Made by a program: the position numbers and the translations under genes. From Molanna angustata (Eukaryota > Arthropoda > Insecta > Trichoptera > Molannidae): a DNA stretch of 64,000 nucleotides. The stretch spans positions 23,130,839 to 23,194,838 of the forward strand of contig OY754981.1 of assembly GCA_963576475.1 (NCBI GenBank), in the 5' to 3' direction. How positions within the stretch are numbered: position 1 is the stretch's first letter; the number at the start of each line of letters is the position of its first letter. The notes under the pieces are model-generated. The model was not told where the DNA came from and ran no database searches. It worked only from the letters and a program-made list of their open reading frames with translations. This document shows, piece by piece, positions 54,491-64,000 of the stretch.

Positions 54491-55792
54491 ACTAGCATTT
54501 AATTTTAATCTAATTTAAACTTTTTTTTTCATTTTTATTATCATTATAAAACAATTCAATATTATCGCCCCATTAAAAGTGTAGACACTTAAAATTTAAA
54601 CAAATATGCAATAGGAAAAATAAAACTTATTTCTAAACTCGTAATTCTAACAAATAGACAAAAAATTTCTAATATAAAACAATTTATATAATTGTACAGA
54701 AAATTCACACTAGAAAGAAGCAAACACACTCATTTTTTTCTTAATTTAATTTTATACTATGATAACTTATGCCATAAATAATGCCACATTACATATTTTA
54801 TTTTCATAATCGTCATATTTTCATGTTGACTAATATAGAGGACACAATGTACATACACACAAACACATTATGAGGAAACTTATTTTAAAAACTCACTACC
54901 TGTTGATAAATTGGTGCAATAAAATACCTTTAAAAGTTACAAAATTGCAGCTCTCTTTTTTTACATACCAATGAAAGGTTAAAAAGAATCGGAAGCTCTT
55001 TTAAGTATGGATGTTAAATGTATATTGATTGTAAAACATTAAAATTTATTTGTGTCTATACAAATTTTATTCAGCACCCACAACGCTCAGTAAAAATCAA
55101 AATGGAGGATATTTTGATAACGAATTAACCTCCTAAATAACTCAAAAAGCTCGTATTTCGGTTCACGTTATCACAGTTTCTTCCACTTATAATATAATGC
55201 CATCGTCATACATTATTATAAAGTACACAACAAAACTAATTACAAGCCGAAACATATTACGTGTGGTAGGTACAAAACGGTTCGCTGAACAATCAAATCC
55301 AACGACGAACACCCAAAGACCCTCGACATGAAATATATACTGTGGGAGTTTAAATTAAAATTACATCCGAAATAACTTTTAACACGACCCAAAATAAATA
55401 GTGGAAACTATATTGTATATATGTATGTGTGGCTTTGGGGATCTTTTCATAACAATCTGGCATCGTATACCAACATTTATATACAGGTAAACTTTAGTCG
55501 AATCCTCGGAAAATAAACGGAAACAAAACTAATTAGTCCTCATATACGCGGTTAAATAAAATGACTTCAAGACTGAAACATTAAACGTATCAGGCGCACA
55601 TAAGAGTACAAAGAAGTAGAATATTACCTAATATAAATATAAACTGTTGTAATTCGCGGATTGCTGCTGATGGCGCATCGATCGCAAAATGCAAATATCA
55701 GGTGAGCATAGATCGAGATAAGTATTTATATGATTTGAATAATGCGAGATATATTTAATTAATATGGTTCAAATATTCAAATACATAGAAAC
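54491..55792. other. Unassigned AT-rich DNA
   Basis: Nothing is recognised. Confidence 0.5.
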
Positions 55793-55992
55793 TCAGCGGA
55801 GAAGGGGTCGTCGTGATAAGGGAACTCATTAAGAAGGCATAATTGGTGAATGTTGCGCAAGCGCATAAAGTGATCACGTAAACCAGCCGATGACATGTCG
55901 TAAGCCCTGTAGGTGCCTCGAGTTCCTGGTTCTTCTACAATATCCCAACTTCGTCTCTATTGAGATGTTGAAAAAATGTTTGTCAATAAAAA
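55793..55992 (+). repeat. Dispersed repeat family A, copy 7
   Basis: Very close to copies 5 and 6: cagcggagaaggggtcgtcg, gcataattggtgaatgttgc, tctctattgagatgttga, ending tgtcaataaaaat. Confidence 0.9.
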
Positions 55993-56739
55993 TCTCACAT
56001 ACATCTTCTGCCACAGTCTTAATATATGTATGGGAAGACCCAAAAACTCATGGATGATATACTAAATTGAAATGGTTTCTTCAGAGAAACAGCTTTCAAG
56101 TTAGTAAGACCTTGGGACATATAGGTCCGTATGTTTTCAATGGACAGTCGCTCACTTAAGTTAGGAGATCACATGGCTTCCAAACTGGATAATGCTACAA
56201 AGTTTTTGCATGAGAATTGCATTGCAGAGACATTCATATCTAAATACTTAGCGCATGCGCGTTGGCGTAAACTAACATTTGCGAACTGCTAAAAAGGAAG
56301 GTTGATCGCGAGGAACCTTAAGAGTGGTTTAATATTAAAACGCGAAATGTTTTCGATGGATGATGATTTTAACGACTTCGTATTTGGTAATTTTGTCAAA
56401 TCAAATACCAAACAGAGTATCCAGCGATCTATGAGATGCCGAAAATTCGCTGGAATCAGAAAAATCGTGACATCGAGCTGTGTTTGTGATGTCATGACAA
56501 AAAAACATTTTGAACGTCAGTACAAACTCTTAGAAAACTATCTATCTCTTTTCTTCGTACACAATAATGTGAAATTCTACGTCATCGACCTTAAGTTAGG
56601 CGTAGTATTTAGTAATTAGTTAGTGATGTCTCTGCAACGCAATTGGTAACTTAAGACTTCAAAATACTCCAGTGAGGTTAGGAGTTAGTTGTTTAGTTAC
56701 CTAGGGCTATGCATTCGGGACTTTGTCTGAGAATGAGAA
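55993..56739. other. Unassigned DNA
   Basis: A plus frame of about 100 codons (from an ATG at 56347 to 56617) shows no known motif. Confidence 0.4.
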
Positions 56740-56880
56740 GAGTCGAACTTAACAGCTACCAAGGTCTGCCACGAGCGATTTCGTTCACATATAGCACAAG
56801 CTATGGTGCTTAATTTAGGAAATGTATGAGGATGTGCTTGTTAAAGGACACATTCATTATTTTTGATACAATAAAAAGAA
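56740..56880 (+). mobile_element. SINE3 fragment
   Basis: It shares ctgccacgagcgatttcgtt, ttaggaaatgtatgaggatg and aggacacattcatta with 52.7 kb. The tRNA-like head is degraded. Confidence 0.6.
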
Positions 56881-57514
56881 AGTTGCCTCCCGGACAAAAA
56901 CTAATCGAGACGCTTTCGTTCTCTGCTTTTTATTATTTGGTAACTCCACCAAGAATGGCCTCGTCCCTGGGGTTGCTGTCTTTCCAGTATTAAATGACTA
57001 TTAACGTTGATAAATATTTTACTCAATCGAGAAGTTTGTGATCAATCAATTTTATTGGTGTATTTACACAAGCCAGCATTAACACTTTGATCCGACACCG
57101 AATCGATGAAAACCTGAAGTAGGTACCAAAATGTTTCGGATAATTTCAAGTGTAACTCAATAACTTCCTGAATTTGATTAGGTACATCACAAGGTCAACA
57201 AACGATTCTGGGTAAAAGCAAACCGTTCGCACAAAACAACTGAGTTTTTACATTAAAAAAAAATACACGAAAATAGTGTCAGTTGGACATCTTATCCATA
57301 CATCACATCATACGCACTATTCAATATTATAACACTCCCATCATCCAAATATTATTTATATGGTTAGGCCAGTTATTCATTAACCGATTTATAAACAATC
57401 TAATGAAACCTGCAATATTCGACCAAAAATAAGTATTCGAGAATTCCGTAGTATCTTGATAATCATTTTTAGTAATACGAAAAATATCAATGATTTTTTT
57501 TAATTTAAACTTCT
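56881..57514. other. Unassigned AT-rich DNA
   Basis: Nothing is recognised. Confidence 0.45.
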
Positions 57515-57650
57515 TCTTCGATGGCGCTACAGCCCAAATCGAGCCTCGGTTAACTTTCACCTCCATCCCATCCTATCCTCTGCTGCTACTTTACAGCTCC
57601 TCTCCTGGAGATGCTGAGTCCCATCCTTTTCTGACTTCATCTACCCACAT
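57515..57650 (-). mobile_element. LINE terminal tail, minus strand
   Basis: The plus strand begins cttcttcttcgatggcgcta then cagcccaaatcgagcctcgg, the same border as at 4.99 kb. The remaining coding is broken. Confidence 0.65.
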
Positions 57651-57734
57651 CATCTTCTTTTTTATTTAAACTAGATGTATTAAATTTGACAAATGTTTTT
57701 ACATCTAAATAAATATTACTACAAGTACATAGGT

Positions 57735-57990
57735 CAAATTTTTATCATCATAAGCTCGACAGCCTGAGTGGGCCTTGGCTGAATCCAGGAGTCTCCTCCA
57801 TTCCCGTCTATCCGTTGCCTTCGTTCTCCAGTTTCTAATATCTATTGTGGAAGTATCGGCATCGACACTGTCCATCCATCGAGTTCTTGGCCTTCTTGGA
57901 CTCCTTTGAGTGTGAGACGTTTTGTGAGGTTGTCGTCGTCCATTCGGATTATGTGACCAGCCCATCTTAAGCGCCCAATCTTTACATCGG
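57735..57990 (-). pseudogene. LINE C-terminal tail, minus strand
   Basis: The frame reads MGWSHNPNGRRQPHKTSHTQ, RSPRRPRTRWMDSVDADTST, NWRTKATDRREWRRLLDSAK and AHSGCRAYDD. R.RTRW.DSV and W...A.DR..WR are typical of RTE-like C-termini. More decayed coding may extend to about 58060. Confidence 0.8.
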
Positions 57991-58804
57991 GCTCTTCATA
58001 TTATGTCTCATGATATAGCTCTCCGTTGTATCGTGCGTCACATCTTAGGGATTATATATGTAACACAAAACTTAGAGCTATCAGCAATCTTCAATCTGTC
58101 GACCGAGACGGTTTCTAATTTCTCAAATTCCATAACATGAAAAATAATAAACATATTTTTATTCCTCAGTGTTTTTATTTAGTTTCCCGATGACCATTTT
58201 AGTTTATAAGGCCATAATCAACTGGCCATATAAGCCGAAATGGTCGTCGGAGTACTAAAGAAATAAACATTTTGTAATATAACATGTGTACATATTTTTA
58301 CAAATTACAACATTTTGATGTAAGCAGTAAAAAAATAGTAGAAGTGCGTTTGATTGTCATAGGTTGAAGTCAATAATTGTTTTGTTTTTTTTTCATATTA
58401 ACAATATTGATAATTTAAGTTTTAGGTCATTAACTTATCTAAATATACTACTCAAAACTATAGAATTTAAAATAAGTAGATACTTTATAACCTTGAGGTA
58501 ATCTATAATAAATGCAAGTAGTGAGACAAAAGATAATGGAGAAATAATATATCCATGGTCTGTGGATTGGGTCAAAGATAATGAGGACATTGTACAATGT
58601 ATTATTGCCCACAAGGATAGGGTCACGAGATAAAGTAGGAAGGTATTAAGAAGGGAAGGGATGAGCTGTAATGTAAACATCACATAGTAGATGAGAAACC
58701 AACTCAAGATAATATATAGATAGGTTTTGAGAACATACCAATAGACATAGACAACATTAACACTCGAGCGACAGTATTTAATTGAAATCAAATGTAAAAA
58801 TAAA
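57991..58804. other. Unassigned AT-rich DNA
   Basis: The 118-codon minus frame at 58435-58791 is hydrophobic, low in complexity and without a known motif. It is probably chance. Confidence 0.45.
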
Positions 58805-58945
58805 GTTCTGTTCTTCCTCTACCACCAGCCGTTCTAATTATTAGGCACCTTGCGAAACTCCAAAATAAAAAAAAACAAGGAACATTAAGAAGAGTCCAGA
58901 GAACTCGAAAACCTTGCAGACACTGCACTTAAGGTGCCAAAAAAG
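58805..58945 (+). repeat. Dispersed repeat family G, copy 2
   Basis: Matches 50205-50350, including aaaaccttgcagacactgca. Confidence 0.65.
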
Positions 58946-59689
58946 CTAAATATAAGGAAACAGCTAGCTCACCGTTAATACCGCTAGCACAAAAGAGTAA
59001 ACCGTATTTTTTTACAAAAAGGCTTGAAAATAAATTCCTGCTCAAGTTAAGTGCATGTGAAATTGATGACGTGAAACAGCGTTTTATAAGATAACACTAA
59101 TTCAGTTCACGGATCATAGATGAAAACGTATAAAAAATTAATTTAAAAAAAAAACTTAAAAATAATTAGTGAAACTTAGTGAAATAATATGTAACTGTAA
59201 CTGTTACATAAAGTATTTTTTAGCAGGAATATTAATACAATACTTTTATTATGCAAAAGAACAATTCTGTGGCGAACTTATTGCTCATAGGCAATTTCCG
59301 TCAGTCAACCACACTAGCAAATAAATTTATAAATTAGGAATACAAAATAAATTAAATGGGCAATTTTATAGCAGAAAACGTAGGTATATTAAAAGATTTT
59401 CAAGAATCTTTTATACAACTAAAATACTTTGAAATAGTATGGAAATATACCTGAATTAAATATGTAAAATGATTTGTATCAATTTTAATTTAGAGCTTTC
59501 AAAAATATACATTGAATATTCAATAAATTGAATACAAAATGATTCGATTAAAAATACGCAAAATATAAATGAAGAATATCTAGATGGTCAAAAAAGGATT
59601 TTTATATAACTAAGGAAGAGATAATAGAGCAAAAATAAAGGGATTTCACAAAAAAACAATGATGAACTATAGCTCTCCCACCAAAGATT
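58946..59689. other. Unassigned AT-rich DNA
   Basis: Nothing is recognised. Confidence 0.5.
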
Positions 59690-60150
59690 ACGGATCCCCA
59701 ATCGAGGCGGTTTTAATAACACCATTTTCTCTATAGCGTTCGACCTTTTGCGTTGAATTATTAATTCTGCTAAAATATGCCCAGAAACTAAGTCCGATTA
59801 GGGAATAAGGCGTTTTATACAGGGGTCATTAATTTTCATTTACAAAATTTCATTTTCGATAATGAAAGCCGCACGAATTATTTGCCAATTTGAATAATTT
59901 CGGTGTAGGTAAATGTTAATTTGCCTTCAAAAGGAAATAAATCATAGATGTAGATCATCTATGTACTACAATCCACGGTCGGCAAAGTGGGTAACTACCC
60001 TTTCCAACATCGCAATTAATTTGTTGAATATCTACTTACCATTTTTATTTTGCATATCTTTCAATTATACAAAAACCCCGCGAGGAAAAGATTAATCATA
60101 ACGCCTTTAATTAAAGACAATTTATGGCCGTGAAATATCCACAATCGGAA
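59690..60150. promoter_or_regulatory. Candidate non-coding regulatory segment
   Basis: The segment matches no other place in the window and has fewer simple-sequence tracts than its flanks. It contains several homeodomain-type cores (taattaaag, aattaat) and TTTATGGCC, which resembles a posterior Hox site. A 12-bp inverted pair catagatgtaga/tcatctatg lies near 59945. Function is inferred only. Confidence 0.25.
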
Positions 60151-60491
60151 AAGGAATTTTTTGAATCATTTAAGTAAACAGACAAATTTGAACAAAAATG
60201 CTGAGTTACTTTTGCATCAAATGATAGGCTGAGATAAAAAAAATGAATTCCCTTAATGTAATCAAAAATAGTGATTTCTAAAAGGAATTCTGTATAATCT
60301 TTTTCCAGTGCATCTACCTACTAAGTAACATTCAGATTTACTTAGTAAATTATGTTTTTTTACATAATTTTAAAAATATACTTATTTTTATCCCGATGAT
60401 AAAAAAAGACAAAATATACATATGTGTCTACAAATTTAAAAGAAGTTTTTTTCTCATATTTATTCGAATAGACTTTTTTTTTAGTAGATAC

Positions 60492-60600
60492 TAATCCGGG
60501 GGGCAAGTCTGGTCATCCGGCAAAATCAAAACCACCCATGTTTACCGATATCATGGATGGTTTTGATTCCGCATGTTGACCAGACTTGCCCCTCAGTAAT
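60492..60600. mobile_element. 101-bp hairpin MITE with TAAT flanks
   Basis: Arms of about 45 bp pair across a loop near 60541-60550. The left arm starts CCGGGGGGCAAGTCTGGTCA. The right arm read in reverse starts CTGAGGGGCAAGTCTGGTCA. TAAT lies on both sides (60492-60495 and 60597-60600). The class is uncertain. Confidence 0.8.
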
Positions 60601-61587
60601 AGAATAAACGAAATTCAGGATAGTAATAATCAGTTTACACAAACCATATTATAAATAAAAAAAATAACTAATCAATATACAAATTAAAATAAAAAAAACA
60701 GAATAGTAAAACCGTAAACATTTCTTAAAATCACTTAAATCACATCATAATTTATTGAGGCCCATCTTTTGTGAATAGGAGAATCAAGCCATATACCAAC
60801 TGTTGGAATAATGGAATTGCTAGACCTCCACATCCTTATTCTTGTACTAGTTATCATCTGTCTTTGGAGAGCGTCGAAGCCATCAGCGTTCGAAGGACTC
60901 AGCGTTCTGCAAACATTTGAGATGCACTGCTAAAACCTGGGTAAACCGAGCATTATCCTAAATGCATCGTTAAATATCACACCTTTACTATACAAATTTA
61001 AACGTATGAATGTATATAAAACATTATTTTTACTATACAGCAGGATTAAGCCGTGATGGTATGTATGAATTATTTATATAATTACCTATTTTATTAAAAA
61101 TAAAGGTTAATCATAAAAATTAAAAAACGTGTCTTTGAGTAAAATTAAAAAACAGGTATACCTAGTTGGGCAGCAGTTATCTATTTTTAATGACGATTAT
61201 TCAAATTGTGTGATAAATAAATAAAAAAAAAAAATAATTACGTCACTTTTATTTCATGTACAGTGAGGTTTAAATATCTTGTGATAGATAAATAAATACA
61301 GGATTTAAAAAAGGTTTATGACTTAAGCTTTCTATACTTAGCAGCTTAAGACTCAGATCACAACGCAATACATTTAATAATGTTTCCCTAAATTACACTT
61401 GATAATGTTTCTCTTAATATAGACACAAACAGGATGAATCTACGTCCTTTTATAATTAAAACTAAATTAATTTAATAAATACTTAGAATCTTAGTAAAAA
61501 TAAATTATCCCGAAAAATAAACTCTAAAGGAAACATTAAACTAATTTTTTTTTCATCAATACACATTCACGGTTGCATGATCATTCT
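60601..61587. other. Unassigned AT-rich DNA
   Basis: Nothing is recognised. Confidence 0.5.
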
Positions 61588-61745
61588 TCGAAAAACAATT
61601 GTTCGAATCTACAATTTTATGAAAAACAATTGTTCGACTCTACAATTTTATGAAAAACAATTGTTCGAATCTACAATTTTAAGAAAATCAATTGTTCGAA
61701 TCTCCAATTTTAAGAAAACAATTTTTCGAAAAATAATTATCAGAA
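61588..61745. repeat. Minisatellite, 31-bp unit, about 5 copies
   Basis: Units begin gaaaaacaattgttcgaatc at 61590, 61621 and 61652, with more diverged units to 61745. CAATTG recurs in most units. Confidence 0.9.
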
Positions 61746-61829
61746 TAACAATGCTCATAAAGTGAATTGTACGAACTCACATTTGTCGGAGAACCTAATT
61801 CACTGAATCTAATATATTTTTGTGTCGTT

Positions 61830-61985
61830 ATGCTGCCCCCTTCTGTTTTATTTCACTTTGTCCCACATCCACTGTCCACCATTTGGTCATGCACGGTGCA
61901 GATGACCTGACTTGTGGGGCAACATATTTGTGGTGGTCTGCTGCTCTCCACAGTCATTGGCATTCCCTGTTGCAGGAAGCATAAA
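61830..61985 (-). mobile_element. Possible LINE C-terminal tail
   Basis: One minus frame reads LWRAADHHKYVAPQVRSSAP then MTKWWTVDVGQSEIKQKGAA and a stop. GC content is higher than the flanks. The LWR... layout resembles non-LTR tails, but an exon cannot be excluded. Confidence 0.35.
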
Positions 61986-63506
61986 ACTGAAAACTTATTG
62001 AAATCGAAAATAACCTCTTAATTATTCCAACAAAAGTTATACACTAAAAGTTTGCTAATTCGATTTCGTAAAATTATAAAACTCTCTTGGTTATTTATTT
62101 GTTTATTGCTAGATATGGATAAGCAACATGCTTTTATTTTCCAATCGTTTATTTAATTAGGAAATTAATCCGCGATGCCAGAAATTGTCAGACGTTCTTC
62201 CAGGATGTCTCAGCGATTTTTGTGCCACTGTCAAACATATTCATTAAACTTATAATAATCACTTTCCAAATAACAAAACAAAAAGGATTAGCCCTACCAA
62301 CGCAATACACAATCAAAAGATTGATTCTTTAGAAAAAGTTTTAGGATTCCTCAAAAATATTATCTAACTCTTCATGTATGTGGAGAAAAAAATATGTAAT
62401 AAAATGGCCAAATAACCCACAGCGATAAATACATTTTATGAAGAGAATTAGGTTTCAAAATAAGGAAGATAACAACCAACAAATTCAATTCTTTGTCTTA
62501 ATTTACCGCATAATAGTAGATTAGCTTTTTCTAACCCCAAAAAAGATCTATTCTATTCCTAAGGGAATAAATATGGAATATTTCCTGCGTCACATAACAT
62601 CAAGCTACGAATTATTCCCAACAAAATTACTAAAGACATATTCATAGAAAAAATAATACGTGTCAAGAAATGTGAAAGCCTTCACAGTATCAAGAATATT
62701 TAATTAATTCCTTCTTTTTCGTTTCCTCGGTGTTGAGATTCGTAATACATATATATCATATTAATTATATTATATAATTTTACTACGTTTTTTGTTAACC
62801 TTGTGACTATATTGATTGAATGGTCTTTTGTATTATATAAGTATAAATACGCCGTATTATTGAAAACATGAAAACAATTGTGTGGGTATATAAGGGTGGA
62901 ATATCACGCAAAACTGGCGTGAAATGCCTTATCTACGCTTTGAAAAATATTTTTTTAAAAAACAAAACCCAAATGTCAAAATGGATATGTTAACATTTAT
63001 CTTTTTTCCGCACGTTTTGAATGTGGGAGGTGTTTTCCAACCTACCGGGATCTACAACTACAGTAAAGGCGTTTGTATGTAGGTTTTAATAACTAGATAA
63101 TTTTCAGTATTAAATTTGTCAACTGTGGGTGTTGCAGCAAGAAAAATGATAGTGATAATCAATACGAAGTAATGAAAACATTCAAAAAGTGAGAAAAAAA
63201 AGAGTACCCATAGAAATCCCATCAGTAGTCAATATGCTGGGATTTTGGATGCGTAAATTATTCCTTATTAAGGTTTGATCAATGTGTTTGTTGCATTTAC
63301 AATTTTTACATTGATCGGCAAACGACATGACAAAAATGAAAATTCTATCGATAATACAAACAATAAATGGTAATAAAAAAGAAGAAAAGAGGAGAAGGAC
63401 AGGAAATTAGAGTTTCTAAAGTAACCGCCAATTTTACCATGATTTCCTAAAGAAAGTACAAAACGCACTTTTCAATCTTTCGATTGTGACGGCTTCTAAT
63501 TTGTAG
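61986..63506. other. Unassigned AT-rich DNA
   Basis: Nothing is recognised. Confidence 0.5.
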
Positions 63507-64000
63507 AATTCCATTCCGTGGTTTAATTCATATATAAGTAACAGGTCTCAGGCTGTGGCTTTGCACGGTCACAATTCTAACTATAAACCTATTTTTTCCG
63601 GAGTACCCCAGGGCTCTCATCTGGGGCCTCTGCTATTCTTAATTTACATTAACGATATAAAATCTTGTCTTAAACATTCCAACATACTGTTGTTCGCAGA
63701 TGATGCTAAAATATTTAAAGAAATTAAAAGCCCGTCAGATTGTTTGGAGCTCCAAGATGATTTATATAGTTTACAACGTTATTGTGCGGAAAATCAATTG
63801 TTCTTAAATGTGGAAAAATGTAATTACATATCATACTCTCGAAACCGTAATAAAATATTATTTAAATATAAAATCAATAATGAAGAACTGAACTATAAAT
63901 CTGAAATCAGGGATTTAGGTATAATACTGGACGAAAAACTATCTTTCACTAATCATATTGAATACATAACAACTAAAGCATATAAAACCCTCGGATTCAT
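63507..64000 (+). mobile_element. Jockey-type LINE reverse transcriptase, open to window end
   Basis: From the stop at 63504-63506 the frame is open through 64000 (about 164 codons). It reads SIPWFNSYISNRSQAV, then FSGVPQGSHLGPLLFLIYIN, NILLFADDAKIFKEI, NQLFLNVEKCNYISYSRNR and IRDLGIILDEKLSFTNHIEY. These are RT motifs from the palm (GVPQGS.LGPLLF, FADD) through the thumb start. They match the jockey/CR1 group. FADD supplies two catalytic aspartates. No start codon or 5' part is visible, and upstream sequence is non-coding, so the copy is probably 5'-truncated. The rest lies outside the window. Confidence 0.9.

Noticed and set aside
56302..56619. Plus frame of about 105 codons
   Set aside because: It lacks an ATG at its beginning, has no recognised motif and no splice or promoter context.
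58435..58791. 118-codon hydrophobic minus frame resembling a membrane protein
   Set aside because: Composition follows AT-rich DNA, no motif or splice context, and no conservation evidence.

Overview
This window looks like AT-rich nuclear DNA (roughly 70% A+T by eye) from an insect, probably a lepidopteran. The evidence is the dense mixture of decayed RTE-type LINE tails (several resembling the Heliconius RTE group), tRNA-derived SINEs, a Penelope-like element, PIF/Harbinger- and hAT-type miniature DNA transposons, and frequent short TACCTAC/AGGTAGG runs. I see no prokaryotic gene organisation, no rRNA, no convincing stand-alone tRNA gene and no complete host protein gene. Most open frames are chance frames or shadows of transposon remnants.

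Layout. 1-5.3 kb: copies of dispersed families A, D and E with broken RTE tails. 5.4-6.6 kb: a 16-bp minisatellite beside a 0.7-kb fold-back element. 7.5 kb: one candidate minus-strand exon next to a family-A copy. 8.3-10.5 kb: a run of RTE fragments on both strands. 11.3-13 kb: families A, D and E, a hammerhead-like hairpin and GT/GTGC microsatellites. 13.6-15.2 kb: a SINE interrupted by a Harbinger-like element that itself contains family A. 17-22.3 kb: SINEs, hairpins, a 41-bp minisatellite, and an unusually GC-rich single-copy-looking stretch at 20.6-20.8 kb. 22.8-24.5 kb: a LINE inserted in a LINE, plus another LINE on the opposite strand. 28.3-29.3 kb: a hAT-like element holding a LINE tail and a near-ideal hammerhead ribozyme. 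30.4-33.1 kb: jockey-type and Penelope-like remnants. 34.6-35.8 kb: a Harbinger-like derivative and a TATA-containing possible promoter. 38-42 kb: the longest RTE remnant and jockey/CR1-type 3' ends. 43-45.7 kb: family D, a SINE and a hAT element with a perfect 8-bp target duplication. 47-60 kb: sparse repeats, one RT relic of a different LINE lineage (54.1-54.5 kb) and some unassigned non-repeat DNA. 60.5-64 kb: a 101-bp hairpin element, a 31-bp minisatellite and a still-open LINE reverse transcriptase running off the right edge.

The parts do not form a pathway. They record layered transposition in intergenic or intronic DNA. The strongest observations are the type I hammerhead ribozyme at 29.15 kb, the Penelope-like inverted arms with a hammerhead-like motif in each, the nested insertions whose target duplications restore the interrupted element, the microsatellite-bearing family D whose copies share a reading frame, and two candidate host elements: an exon at 7.5 kb and a promoter at 35.6 kb.

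All similarities were found by reading and translating the sequence. No database search was possible, so family names are by recognised motifs, and boundaries are approximate unless a target duplication fixes them.
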